Source: SG8-32-3 sp964514055
GTDB lineage: Archaea; Thermoproteota; Bathyarchaeia; Bathyarchaeales; Bathycorpusculaceae
DNA: 64,000 nt
Direction: 5' to 3'
NCBI GenBank assembly: GCA_964514055.1
Contig: CAZEPB010000001.1
Coordinates: 124,001 to 188,000 of the forward strand
The position numbers and the translations under genes were made by a program. How positions within the stretch are numbered: the first letter of the stretch is position 1; each line of letters begins with the position of its first letter. This document shows positions 43,843 through 52,508 of the stretch, one piece after another. The notes below the pieces were generated by a model. That model was not told where the DNA came from. It saw nothing but the letters and a program-made list of their open reading frames with translations, and did not search any database.

Positions 43843-44181
43843 CTACTTCTTCTTGATGCCGTAACTCTCTTGATACAGATATTCTATTAGGGCAAGAACC
43901 ACTTTTTGCATACACTCATCTTCAACTACGATAACAGTGTCGTTGTCTCTTATTTCTTCAAAAACTGTTTCAAGAGTCTCTAAATAACTGCACGATTCAT
44001 GTTTTCCAGCCCCGCCGAGGTAGGGGGAGATGAGGCTCAGAACAGTCTCTTTATCCCACTCATCGAACAGCTTCTTAGTTGTTAGATTCTGCTCAACCTG
44101 GTTTCGTAATTCTATCCAAGTGTAAGCCTCGCCCAACTCGGTGTTAATCAAAGTGGTTTTAAACTCGATGTGCGGGACCAT
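43843..44181 (-). CDS. Hypothetical protein
   Basis: 112 residues, acidic and soluble, mixed helix and strand (NDTVIVVEDECMQKVVLALI). There is no membrane helix or motif that I recognise. It ends with KKK. It stands alone on the minus strand after the zinc-ribbon gene. Confidence 0.6.
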   Translation of the reverse strand: MVPHIEFKTTLINTELGEAYTWIELRNQVEQNLTTKKLFDEWDKETVLSLISPYLGGAGKHESCSYLETLETVFEEIRDNDTVIVVEDECMQKVVLALIEYLYQESYGIKKK

Positions 44182-44289
44182 TATCGACCAAGCTCGCTTC
44201 CATTCATTAAAAGTACAGGTATTATTTGTTTCTACACGATGCCCAATTTTACTTCATGAAAATCCCCAGTTTTATTGAAATAAAAGCTA

Positions 44290-44496
44290 TCATTTGCTTT
44301 TTCTTGTGAAATATGAACCGATGAGTATGCCGATGGCTAGGGCGAACGATGACAAAGTGAAGGTTTCATGGTGAATATCCTTTAACTGAAACAAGATTCC
44401 AATCTGGATATATTGGTCTAACATTATGAGAAAGCCTATCACAAAAAACAGTGCTGCAAGGAACAAAGCCAAGTGATTCTTAATCATTGTTTTCAC
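44290..44496 (-). CDS. Small two-helix membrane protein
   Basis: 68 residues, two hydrophobic helices (ALFLAALFFVIGFLIMLDQY; LSSFALAIGILIGSYF) and a basic RKSK end inside. It is the last gene of the leftward surface cluster (regulator, cohesin protein, this gene), 37 bp after the cohesin gene. Confidence 0.65.
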   Translation of the reverse strand: MKTMIKNHLALFLAALFFVIGFLIMLDQYIQIGILFQLKDIHHETFTLSSFALAIGILIGSYFTRKSK

Positions 44497-44533
44497 TTCA
44501 CGAGTGAAATTGTGAACCCTTAGAAAAAGATTT

Positions 44534-45193
44534 TCATGTTGCTTTCGGCTTTGAATGTGGCTTGCCTATTCTCTTGTAGGCAACGGCAGCGGCTGTTACT
44601 AAAACTAGCACTATGCCTATGACAGCCACACTTGGAAACTCGGGGATTACGCTGTCAACGGAACCGTCCACGTCTGTGTGATCGATTAGGTTGCTTCCGG
44701 ACGGATTGTAGTCCGCGAGCTCAGTTAGCAAGATGAGTTCGGAGTGTCCGATGTCAGTTACGTTGAAAGTGAGAATGACTATGTTGCCGGAACCGCTGAA
44801 AGCTGGCGCGGGGGCAACGGAGGTGGCTACAAGGTCGTATTCGCCATTTTCTTGGTCCGTGGTGTTCTCTTGCACGAATATGTCGGCGCCTGATGCCGTG
44901 TGGAGGATGCCGTCAGGATGAGATTCCACTCCCAAGCGAACGTCTACGTTTTGGATTGATAAAGCGGAGGGATTCCACAGGAGGGAAACATCTACGCCGT
45001 AGAGGTTCTGTACGTTGGACAGAGTTATGTTTACGGTTATGGTTTCGCCAAGGAGAGCATTGGTCTCCGCGGGATTTACTGCCACTGTTGTATCGGAGGA
45101 ACTTTGCGGGAACGCAAGTTGGATAAGGCTAAGGGTCAGCAGTGCGGCAATCAGAATGAACAGCAGCGTTTTTGCGGTCTTTCGTGGCGCCAT
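44534..45193 (-). CDS. Cohesin-domain surface protein with PEFP-type C-terminal sorting/anchor segment
   Basis: 219 residues. A signal peptide (ILIAALLTLSLIQLAFPQ) comes first. A single cohesin domain follows at about 35-180: VAVNPAETNALLGETITVNI, then NVQNLYGVDVSLLWNPSALS and GNIVILTFNVTDIG. It ends VIPEFPSVAVIGIVLVLVTA, then a basic tail: a PEFP motif plus membrane helix, like archaeosortase substrates. It follows the membrane regulator by 6 bp, and a dockerin protein is encoded about 1.2 kb away. Confidence 0.85.
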   Translation of the reverse strand: MAPRKTAKTLLFILIAALLTLSLIQLAFPQSSSDTTVAVNPAETNALLGETITVNITLSNVQNLYGVDVSLLWNPSALSIQNVDVRLGVESHPDGILHTASGADIFVQENTTDQENGEYDLVATSVAPAPAFSGSGNIVILTFNVTDIGHSELILLTELADYNPSGSNLIDHTDVDGSVDSVIPEFPSVAVIGIVLVLVTAAAVAYKRIGKPHSKPKAT

Positions 45194-45199
45194 TTGTTT

Positions 45200-46126
45200 T
45201 CACCTTTTGTTCTGATTCTCAGTAAGCGTCACTATTTTATCTCGCCCCTTCTTAAATCTTTTAATAACGCCTTTTCGCTCCAGCGCCGTTAAGAGCTGAC
45301 TTGTTTTTGCCTTGGAAAACCTGCACTGCTCAGCTATGGAAGTCTGGTTTAAGCTTCCTCTGGAAGATTGGATGATTTTTAGAATTTTTTCCTCGTCGCT
45401 TTCGGTCAGTGTCGTACCTGCAAGTGTTGCGGCTGAAGGAGCGTCTTTTGCTTTTTGTTTGTTCCGTCTAACCAAGTAGAAGCCTAATAGAGAAACGCCT
45501 ATAACGATGGCTGAAACTGCAGCGATTAGGGTGCCTTGTGACCAGCTAACCTCGTTGCCACCTTGTCCTTTCAAGTTTAAGGTTATGCTGGGGTTGCCGT
45601 TCATGAAGTCTTGAGTTCTGTACCATTCCAGCGTTTGCAGATCGTCGTCTTGGTTGTTAGGTGTTGGAGAGACTGATATAACGGTGTAGTTAAGTGGATA
45701 GCTGATTTGGAGTGCTCCGTCGCCGTACAGTTGGCTGAAGAATTCTGGCGCTTGGAAGACGTCACCGAAGGACAGTTTATCATTTTCTGTTGAACTGAAG
45801 TTTAGCCATTTGAATCGGTACTCTGTTGTTTTTGCTTGGGTTTCCCACGAAATGACTGTTTCCATTTGTATCGATTCAGGCTCTATGGACATTTCTCTGT
45901 CTGTTGCGTTTATTGTCCCGTCAACTAGGTTGGAGATTTTCTGTTGGAAACCTTCCCAAGTGTCGATTGTGGCGTTGACGTCTGAAACTTGAGTAATAGT
46001 CCATGTTGCCGAGTTGTCACTGTTAACATAGATTTGGTATTGTATGTAATCTTGGCAGTGCGCCTCATTAACAGCGACAAGTAAAAGCAGCACTGCAAGC
46101 ACAGCGAGCAAACGGCGAGATTTCAT
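45200..46126 (-). CDS. Membrane-spanning winged-helix regulator with extracellular sensor domain
   Basis: 308 residues. A signal peptide or first helix (RRLLAVLAVLLLLVAVNEAH) leads into about 170 residues of ectodomain. GTLIAAVSAIVIGVSLLGFY (about 200-220) is a membrane helix with a KKNRRNKQK-like basic stop. The cytoplasmic end is a winged helix (EEKILKIIQSSRGSLNQTSI, then SKAKTSQLLTALERKGVI). This is a one-component membrane sensor/regulator. It is in an operon with the cohesin gene and divergent from the dockerin gene. Confidence 0.88.
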   Translation of the reverse strand: MKSRRLLAVLAVLLLLVAVNEAHCQDYIQYQIYVNSDNSATWTITQVSDVNATIDTWEGFQQKISNLVDGTINATDREMSIEPESIQMETVISWETQAKTTEYRFKWLNFSSTENDKLSFGDVFQAPEFFSQLYGDGALQISYPLNYTVISVSPTPNNQDDDLQTLEWYRTQDFMNGNPSITLNLKGQGGNEVSWSQGTLIAAVSAIVIGVSLLGFYLVRRNKQKAKDAPSAATLAGTTLTESDEEKILKIIQSSRGSLNQTSIAEQCRFSKAKTSQLLTALERKGVIKRFKKGRDKIVTLTENQNKR

Positions 46127-46432
46127 TGAAACCCGACTTAGAAAAAGAGCATCTGCCTTATTTAATGTTTAATCATTGCGCTTGCCGAGTTGTTGCGCCA
46201 CATTCAGTTGAAATTAGAGGTGCCGCTTACGAGGATAGTTTGCAGATTGGTGTTGTCACAGGCTTATCTGTTGAAAATATGCCGTTTTTTGGCGTTAAAA
46301 CAGTAAATAAACCTTTATGAATTGTTATGAACTAAAATAAACTTTTAATGTGCTTATTATTTAAAAATAGCCTCAGAAATGCTTTTATTCGGCTTTACAT
46401 GAGGGTTTATGGAAGAATCTCGGAGAGGAAGA
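46127..46432. other. Divergent promoter region, regulator / dockerin protein
   Basis: No gene is called; a 64-codon frame at 46126-46320 has no start signal. A/T-rich stretches TTTTAATGTGC and TTATTTAAAAATAGC (about 46340-46370) are TATA candidates for the rightward gene. GCTTTTATTCGGCTTTACATG follows. Confidence 0.4.
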
Positions 46433-47263
46433 ATGGAAATGAAGAAAACTCTTGCAGTAGCGTTGTTGGCTATTATCGTAGTTAGCAGCTTAAGCTTTGC
46501 AGTGGCTTCCGCGAGTGCTATTGGCCAAGGCAGTCGAGGATGGGGATGGAAAGTTGGTTCTTGGATGAGACGCGGTGTTATCGTCCCCTTTCAGCGAAGT
46601 TGGATACGCGTGAACGGCATTGTGGAAACGTGGGGTTCTCAGGAAGTCAACGGCTCTCTATGGGTGAATGCTAGGACCGTTGGTTACGGCGAACAGGTTC
46701 GTAAGGCTGCCTTCGCAACTGCTATTTGGAGCAACACCACAAATTTCAGGCAGAGAGGCAACTTTTCCTACAGCTTTTATGTTGCGAGGCTGATGGACGC
46801 TAATGTTTCCGCGCTCAACTATGAAGACGTAGACTTCTTCATGAATGGCACATGGAACGTTTTCCACGTGTCCATAAACCAGACGATAATTAAAAGCGGA
46901 GACTTGGAAAGCGGCTACACCGTTGATCGCCAAACGAAGACGGCCATTGACCCAATCGCAAATAGCGCCTATGGTGAACTTAACGTAACTGACAACTGGA
47001 CTACGTTTGTGCTCTCAATAGACGGCGTCGACGAGTTGAACGGCTTGGTCACCCGAGCACGAATGAGTCAGATGATTTTCAACAAGTTCAAGGTAAGCGA
47101 AGACGGAACCGACAAAGTAAGCCGTACCGACCTCACAGTCTTATCCGGAATTTACGGAGCAAGACCAGGCTGGGGAAGTTACGACAGCAACATGGACTTC
47201 AACTGCAACTACAAAATAGACATAGCTGACCTCACAACAGTCGCAGCCAACGTAGAGGCTTAA
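46433..47263 (+). CDS. Secreted dockerin-domain protein
   Basis: About 276 residues from ATG 46433 or 46439. A signal peptide (KTLAVALLAIIVVSSLSFAV) is followed by a domain of about 190 residues of unknown type. The C-terminus is a type-I-like dockerin: KVSRTDLTVLSGIYGARPG, then MDFNCNYKIDIADLTTVAAN. The second calcium loop is complete (D,N,N,D,D at positions 1,3,5,9,12). The first is degenerate (S, D, T at 1, 3, 5). It should bind a cohesin, and one is encoded in the divergent operon. Confidence 0.87.
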   Translation: MEMKKTLAVALLAIIVVSSLSFAVASASAIGQGSRGWGWKVGSWMRRGVIVPFQRSWIRVNGIVETWGSQEVNGSLWVNARTVGYGEQVRKAAFATAIWSNTTNFRQRGNFSYSFYVARLMDANVSALNYEDVDFFMNGTWNVFHVSINQTIIKSGDLESGYTVDRQTKTAIDPIANSAYGELNVTDNWTTFVLSIDGVDELNGLVTRARMSQMIFNKFKVSEDGTDKVSRTDLTVLSGIYGARPGWGSYDSNMDFNCNYKIDIADLTTVAANVEA

Positions 47264-47277
47264 GTTATCTCCTAACA

Positions 47278-47300
47278 ATCCCATTTTCTTTTTTTCTTAA
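47278..47300 (+). terminator. T-rich stop after the dockerin gene
   Basis: CATTTTCTTTTTTTCTTAAA follows the stop codon by about 16 bp. Confidence 0.45.
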
Positions 47301-47530
47301 AAAATGCCACCCGTCCATGCTCTTTTTTTGGCGATAATCAAAATAGACTTAGTAGCGGACTATAAATTTGAAACCAGCACAGTGGCGATACCCAGCAAAA
47401 CCTTCCCTTTTTCTTATTCAATGTAATAGTAGCGTACGCCTTCTCACATTTATTGCTGGTTTTTTCTGGACTTTCTTGAAGGTCTCTTGATTGATGGAAT
47501 ACAAGGTTAGATGTGACTGTGCCGTAGAAG

Positions 47531-47971
47531 CTAATTTCGTTGTTTCAAGACGTTTATCAAGTATTTTCTGATTTCTGAGTCAAGATCAAAGTAAACTGTC
47601 TTGCCAGCAACTTTCGCAGACTTAACATATCCTTTCTTAACGAAAGCATCGAGAGCCTCCTTCTCTGACTCGGTGAAATTGTCCTCGGGGAACATGGCAT
47701 TTCCTTCAATCTTGAGAAGACTGGTCGCAAATCTTCTGGGGAGCATTTGAAAAGTTTTTTCTTCTCCAAGAACATTGCGTTTATCATATTCTTCGTAGAT
47801 GGGAACAAGCTTTTCTTTGCATAATTCAAATGCGTTCTCGGCGCGTACAATTGCGAAAGGTTCATTGGCTTCTTTTGGCGTTTTCAAACTTTCCTTGTTC
47901 TTGCTATTGACGTTCAAATTGGTTTTTCCACATTCAAACTTATTTTTTGAGGCAAAATATGTTCCTGTCAT
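47531..47971 (-). CDS. Hypothetical protein, possibly winged-helix-like
   Basis: 146 residues. An N-terminal Lys/Asn-rich stretch of about 35 residues may be untranslated or disordered. The rest is helical, ending in a strand pair (AFVKKGYVKSAKVAGKTVYF) that resembles the wing of a winged helix. The family is not recognised. It is convergent with the dockerin gene across a 267-bp gap holding only A/T-rich sequence. Confidence 0.6.
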   Translation of the reverse strand: MTGTYFASKNKFECGKTNLNVNSKNKESLKTPKEANEPFAIVRAENAFELCKEKLVPIYEEYDKRNVLGEEKTFQMLPRRFATSLLKIEGNAMFPEDNFTESEKEALDAFVKKGYVKSAKVAGKTVYFDLDSEIRKYLINVLKQRN

Positions 47972-48180
47972 ATAAGTTTTGCCTATTCGATTTCTCTTTC
48001 TACCAACACATTGATGTCGTCCTCAATTCAGGTCAGTGTTTGCAATTTTGTTCGTGGATTGTGTTGTGGCGCCGCTGATAGTACTCGAACATTTATTGTA
48101 TATCCAAGGGTGAACGTGTGTCTTCGGGCGAAACGTTTATGCTGTGTTTTCCCTAAACATGTGCAAAGGGAGAGAAACAA

Positions 48181-48837
48181 ATGGCTACCACATCCAAACA
48201 AGCCACCGTTGCTCAAAAAATTGTTTTGGTTAGCTTCAAGTTTTCGAACATTGGAATATTTGGCTGGGACCGTCCTATACCAAAGATCAAGGAAGTATTG
48301 GAGAAGTGCGGGTTCAAGATTTACCTTTACATAAAAGTCTTTGGCGAAGACGAAGTGTGGGCAATAACGTCGCTGGAAGAGACGGTCAAGTTTGAACGCT
48401 TGGTGAAAGAGCCATTTGTCGCCTATGCCGCATCGCTGGAAAATTCATTACCCCTCGACTTGATAACAATTGATACAATCATAAAGGAACAGCTTCCAGT
48501 AGGCTACCTTTTTTTCAGAAAAAAAGCTAAATCCATCTCTCTGCAACGCATGAAAAATTTAATAACCAAGAAAAAAGGCACTCCATTTCTGGTAGGGGAA
48601 ATAGATCACCCTGAAGGTTTTTCGCATTTTGCCGCCTTCACGGTGGGGAGCAAAGACCTTGATGTTTTGGCTCGGGTGGCTCATGAGCTTATGGGAAGTT
48701 TGAAATGCAAAAGATGGAAGTGTTACCTTGGCGTGGAACACGTGTGGGAAGGACACGGAGAAGAATTAAAGGAAAAAATGCAGATAGCCAGATTTTTGAT
48801 GAAGCAAATTAAACGTTGGTCACGAAGTATTCCATGA
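48181..48837 (+). CDS. Hypothetical protein
   Basis: 218 residues, soluble, mixed fold (KIVLVSFKFSNIGIFGWDRP; GFSHFAAFTVGSKDLDVLAR). It has three cysteines and a basic C-terminus (RFLMKQIKRWSRSIP). There is no motif that I know. A TATA-like TTATTGTATATCC lies near 48090-48103. It stands alone before tRNA-Ala. Confidence 0.65.
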   Translation: MATTSKQATVAQKIVLVSFKFSNIGIFGWDRPIPKIKEVLEKCGFKIYLYIKVFGEDEVWAITSLEETVKFERLVKEPFVAYAASLENSLPLDLITIDTIIKEQLPVGYLFFRKKAKSISLQRMKNLITKKKGTPFLVGEIDHPEGFSHFAAFTVGSKDLDVLARVAHELMGSLKCKRWKCYLGVEHVWEGHGEELKEKMQIARFLMKQIKRWSRSIP

Positions 48838-48880
48838 TTAGCTCAAAAATGACCTGAAATCAGCGTAATTGATGTTGAAG

Positions 48881-48954
48881 TGGACCGGGGGGGACTTGAA
48901 CCCCCGACCTCCTGAGTGCAAGTCAGGCGTTCATACCAGCTGAACTACCGGCCC
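48881..48954 (-). tRNA. tRNA-Ala (TGC)
   Basis: Acceptor GGGCCGG pairs with CCGGTCC and includes the G3:U70 pair, the alanine identity mark. Discriminator A. Anticodon loop CT-TGC-AC on a CCTGA/TCAGG stem. T arm GGGGG-TTCAAGT-CCCCC. 74 nt, no intron, no encoded CCA. Confidence 0.95.
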
Positions 48955-49099
48955 AAAGGGTTTCTGAATGTTAGAACGGTTCTTTGATATTTAGGTTTTG
49001 TCTGCGAGACCAAGCTTGGCGCTCTTTAAAAGCAAAACGTGAAATTTATGGAAAAAATAAAGAATAAATGAGAGATAATTAACGTTTAACGTTAGAATC

Positions 49100-49240
49100 T
49101 TAATATCTTCTTCTTGGCGGTCGTTTCTTTGACCAGCATTCTCGGCAGTAAACGGGCCTGTTCGGATCAGGCTTGAACGGAACTTCACATTCCTGACCGC
49201 ACTCAGAGCAGACTGCCTTGTGCATCTCTCTATCGGACAT
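49100..49240 (-). CDS. 46-residue CxxC zinc-ribbon protein
   Basis: The product starts MSDREMHKAVCSECGQECEV and continues PFKPDPNRPVYCRECWSKKR. The pattern CxxCG..CEVPF.P...RPVYCREC is a known small zinc-binding family, common in archaea and some bacteria as a stand-alone protein or tail. The basic end (RPPRRRY) suggests nucleic-acid binding. ATG start; GAGGAG lies about 13 bp upstream. Confidence 0.85.
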   Translation of the reverse strand: MSDREMHKAVCSECGQECEVPFKPDPNRPVYCRECWSKKRPPRRRY

Positions 49241-49533
49241 TAACTATTTTCAACTCCTCTTACTGTTTAGCGTGTAAAAATCGCTTCTTACACGATGCAC
49301 CTATGCACTACAGAGAAGCATATAAAATTTGCCATTCTAAAACATGGGAACCACCAATGGAAATATGTACTTGTCTGACGGCTAAAGAGTAGGTATAGAA
49401 ACGGCGAAAAAGCTTCGAAAAGTTACCGGCTAATTCTTAAACTCGGGAAAAACTAAGGCAAGGTGAAGTCAGCGTTGACTTCCGAGCCCCGCAAAGCATC
49501 GCGTTGTGTAAAAAGTGATGCGGTTTTCAGGGT
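49241..49533. other. Intergenic stretch with two hairpins
   Basis: AAGTCAGCGTTGACTT (about 49466-49481) is a perfect 6-bp stem with a 4-base loop. GCATC and GATGC (about 49497-49522) form a second, looser stem followed by a short T-run. No gene is seen; a small RNA is possible but not supported further. Confidence 0.4.
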
Positions 49534-49749
49534 TTATCCCTGAACTGGCACTGGCTGAACGTCAAACGGAATTTTATCTTTCATCTTCTCCGCGGCATAT
49601 GCGACAAGCTGGTTAAACTGTTTTTCTGGAAGAACATTGCGTGCTCTGGACAAAACTTCTAGACATATGTCTTTAAAAACGAGGTCAGCGCAACCTAACT
49701 TTGCGTCATCAATTAATTCCTTGCAGGCTTTAAAGATTTGTTCACTCAT
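49534..49749 (-). CDS. Small hypothetical helical protein
   Basis: 71 residues: FKACKELIDDAKLGCADLVF onwards, with three cysteines; acidic. ATG start with AAGGTGAAG upstream. It lies before the threonine dehydratase gene in the reverse direction. Function unknown. Confidence 0.6.
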   Translation of the reverse strand: MSEQIFKACKELIDDAKLGCADLVFKDICLEVLSRARNVLPEKQFNQLVAYAAEKMKDKIPFDVQPVPVQG

Positions 49750-49858
49750 GTAACTTCACCTTGCAAGCAAATACTCCACTCTGAAACATTAAAACACTTA
49801 TGAATTCAAAATACTTATCAGGGATAAGCCTCTCTGCACGGTAAAGCCGTGAAATTCG

Positions 49859-50821
49859 CTACTTCTCTGACTTCAATATACTCTGGAACACATCATTGTC
49901 GATGTTTCCACCAGTCACAACGGAGGCAACGATTTTATCTTTGAACAGCGGGTTGTTCTCCATTACGGGTGCAACAGAAGCGGCACCAGAACCTTCAACA
50001 ACCTGTTTATCATACTTCCAAAGCAGATAAACCGCGTGCCTCAGCGTTTCTTCCTTCACCAACACGACGCTGTCAACGTATTTTTGGGCAATCGCAAATG
50101 TTATTGGTCCTACGTTGCCGGAAAGACCTTCAGCTATGGATTTCGTCTTTGCTTTTTGGACATCAACTATTTTTCCGGCTTTCAAAGATTCGTACATAAT
50201 TGGCGACGATTTTGACTGGACACCGATAACCTGCACGTTTGGTCTGCTGCTTTTTATGGCAATGCTTACACCAGAGATTAAGCCTCCGCCGCCTAGCGGC
50301 ACCAAAACCGTTTCAACTTCAGGAAGCGCCTCGAGAATTTCTAACCCGACGGTGCCGTGCCCTGCGATGATTAACTCGTCGTTATAAGGAGAAATATAAG
50401 CGCATCCATCTTTACGCGCCAACTCTTTAGCTTCATGTTCAGCTTCATCATAGTTCTCACCGAACAAGACCAAGTCGGCGCCGTATTTCCTTATGCCGTC
50501 GATCTTGATTTTCGGCGTGGTTCTGGGCACAACCACTCTTGCGTAGTAATTCAGTTTTTGCGCGGCGTAGGCTACTGCTTGACCGTGATTGCCCGCGGAA
50601 GCAGTGATGATGCCCTTACTTTTTTCCTCAGTGCTCAAATGCAAGAGCTTGTTAAACACGCCTCGGGGTTTGAAGGAACTTGTAATCTGCATGTTTTCAA
50701 GTTTCAGGAACACGTTGCAACCACAAGAACTGGTCAGAAACTGTGATTGCACGAGAGGTGTGCACTTGATAAAAGGCGCTATAGCTTTTCTGGCATCTTG
50801 TATGTTTTTGAGGTTAACCAT
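49859..50821 (-). CDS. Threonine dehydratase / serine racemase family PLP enzyme
   Basis: 320 residues, fold-type II PLP enzyme. The Schiff-base lysine is in TSSFKPRGVFNKL. The phosphate loop is VPLGGGGLISGVSIA and the substrate loop ASAGNHGQAVAYAAQ. There is no C-terminal ACT regulatory domain, so it is of the short catabolic type. Threonine deamination to 2-oxobutanoate would feed isoleucine synthesis together with the dihydroxy-acid dehydratase 8 kb away. Confidence 0.92.
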   Translation of the reverse strand: MVNLKNIQDARKAIAPFIKCTPLVQSQFLTSSCGCNVFLKLENMQITSSFKPRGVFNKLLHLSTEEKSKGIITASAGNHGQAVAYAAQKLNYYARVVVPRTTPKIKIDGIRKYGADLVLFGENYDEAEHEAKELARKDGCAYISPYNDELIIAGHGTVGLEILEALPEVETVLVPLGGGGLISGVSIAIKSSRPNVQVIGVQSKSSPIMYESLKAGKIVDVQKAKTKSIAEGLSGNVGPITFAIAQKYVDSVVLVKEETLRHAVYLLWKYDKQVVEGSGAASVAPVMENNPLFKDKIVASVVTGGNIDNDVFQSILKSEK

Positions 50822-51019
50822 CTAAGCATCACCTAAGTTCGCGACTGCAAACTCTAATGCTGCTGATAGATAGAAAACAGCGTAAGTTAAAAATGTGGCA
50901 CTTTTAACGCTCACCAGTCCTATCAGAACAGCTTATTTCATCATTAACGTCCCAAACATTTTACCATAAACTATTTAGTGTCCTTTAAACATCAAAAAAG
51001 CATTAAACTTGGTGTTTTT

Positions 51020-51886
51020 ATGGGCACAACAGAAAAATCGAACCCAACTGCCACATTCAGGACGCGAATGCGGGAACAACAAGAACTTCTCAGATACAGA
51101 ATGAAACAAGTTAAGCATAAGGTCGCCGTTATAAGCGGAAAAGGAGGCGTAGGCAAAAGCACTGTAACCGTGAACCTCGCCGCGGCTTTTGCTCTGCACG
51201 GAAAGCATGTGGGTATTTTAGACGCGGACATACATGGTCCCAGCGTCCCAAGATTATTAGGCTTGACTGGGCAGCAAGTGAAGGTGGGACCGCCAGGCGC
51301 TTTTCCAGTCATGGGTCCTCTGGGGATGAAAGTTGTTTCGATAGATTTCTTCTTGCCCGAAGAGAAAACCCCTACCATTTGGCGGGGTCCTCTTAAAATG
51401 ACGGCTATAAGGCAGTTTCTGTCAGATGTCGTCTGGGGAGAATTAGACGTTCTCTTTATTGATTTGCCGCCTGGAACAGGTGATGAACCTTTGAGCGTGG
51501 CGCAGCTTTTACCTGACATCGACGGGGTTATAATCGTCACGATGCCTTCGGAACTCTCTCGAGCCGTCGTTAAGAAAGCAATCGAGTTTGCACAAAGGCT
51601 GGGAATGCCGATAATAGGCGTTGTTGAAAACATGAGCGGCTATATCTGTCCAACCTGCGGAGACAAAATCGACATATTCCGGTCTGGCGGCGGAAAAAAG
51701 ATGGCGGAAGAAACAGGCGTCCCGTTTCTGGGGAGCATTCCGATAGACCCGAAAATAGGTGTGGATTCCGACAAAGGTTTACCGTTTGTGATGGAGCATG
51801 CAGACTCTCTTGGAGCTAAAGCGTTTGTTGAAATCGTCAAGAAAGTTGAAGCTTACCTGAACGAAAAAGAGAACCCGAAAACTTGA
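51020..51886 (+). CDS. Mrp/NBP35-family iron-sulfur carrier ATPase
   Basis: It delivers or assembles iron-sulfur clusters. The deviant Walker A is ISGKGGVGKSTVTVNLAAAF, then LDADIHGPSVPRLLGL and DLPPGTGDEPL. The cluster-binding pair is in GYICPTCGDKIDIF. 288 residues from ATG 51020, with GGTG upstream; the longer frame to 50978 has no ribosome binding site. Confidence 0.95.
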   Translation: MGTTEKSNPTATFRTRMREQQELLRYRMKQVKHKVAVISGKGGVGKSTVTVNLAAAFALHGKHVGILDADIHGPSVPRLLGLTGQQVKVGPPGAFPVMGPLGMKVVSIDFFLPEEKTPTIWRGPLKMTAIRQFLSDVVWGELDVLFIDLPPGTGDEPLSVAQLLPDIDGVIIVTMPSELSRAVVKKAIEFAQRLGMPIIGVVENMSGYICPTCGDKIDIFRSGGGKKMAEETGVPFLGSIPIDPKIGVDSDKGLPFVMEHADSLGAKAFVEIVKKVEAYLNEKENPKT

Positions 51887-51987
51887 CGGAAACAGGAAGA
51901 TTGCGGCGTTTTTTCAAATGCGTTGCTAATAAAATAGTGGAAAGCTAGTGGAGAGGTAAATTCAGGTTGCTTGTTGCACGGTCATGG

Positions 51988-52275
51988 TTATGCTTTTGTA
52001 AGCGTTATCTCTATCGTTGAAACCATTTTAGACCTGTTTTCGCCTTCTCTTGGCGGCATCTCTACTGTTCCGATGGCTATCTTTGTCACTTTTACGTCTT
52101 TAAGGAAGCGGCTACGAGTTATTTCTGCAGTGTCAACAGCTGTGGTTATCGCTTGGCCACGGGCTTTCAGCGTTATCTCTTTAGGGTTGCCCTGAGAGAA
52201 AGCGGTTATGATTGCCAAGACATAGCTCATGGGAGGTTTGTTTCCAACGAAGACAACGTCTGATTTATCTGCCAT
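51988..52275 (-). CDS. albA: Alba DNA/RNA-binding chromatin protein
   Basis: 95 residues. VFVGNKPPMSYVLAIITAF is the conserved Alba N-terminal strand-helix. KEITLKARGQAITTAVDTAE is the central block, with the beta-hairpin after it. It coats DNA and RNA in archaea. GGAGTGATG precedes the ATG. Confidence 0.96.
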   Translation of the reverse strand: MADKSDVVFVGNKPPMSYVLAIITAFSQGNPKEITLKARGQAITTAVDTAEITRSRFLKDVKVTKIAIGTVEMPPREGENRSKMVSTIEITLTKA

Positions 52276-52508
52276 TTTTTACATCACTCCTTTTTTCTTG
52301 TTCTTGTGGTGTTGGTAGCGTTCATGTCATCTCTCCTTCGACATTGAACGGTACTGCTCATATGCACGACCTTACTTATAAACTCAATTCAATAAAGGGC
52401 TTCACATCGAGCGTTTTCAGAGAAACCAGCATAGTTTCAATTCTGCAGATTGACTAAAAATTAACCCCGAAAAAATGGGGGAAGATTGTTTGGCTTTATG
52501 ATAGTTGC
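52276..52508. other. Intergenic region: alba promoter
   Basis: It lies upstream of the leftward Alba gene. TATAAGTAAGG, read leftward from about 52381, is a TATA candidate. No gene is seen. Confidence 0.35.

Noticed and set aside
46126..46320. 64-codon plus-strand frame in the cohesin/dockerin spacer
   Set aside because: It starts inside the divergent regulator's start region and has no ribosome binding site; the region looks like promoter.
49466..49530. Hairpins and a GTGATG-like box suggesting a C/D box RNA
   Set aside because: The possible C and D boxes are too close and the second pair of boxes is missing.
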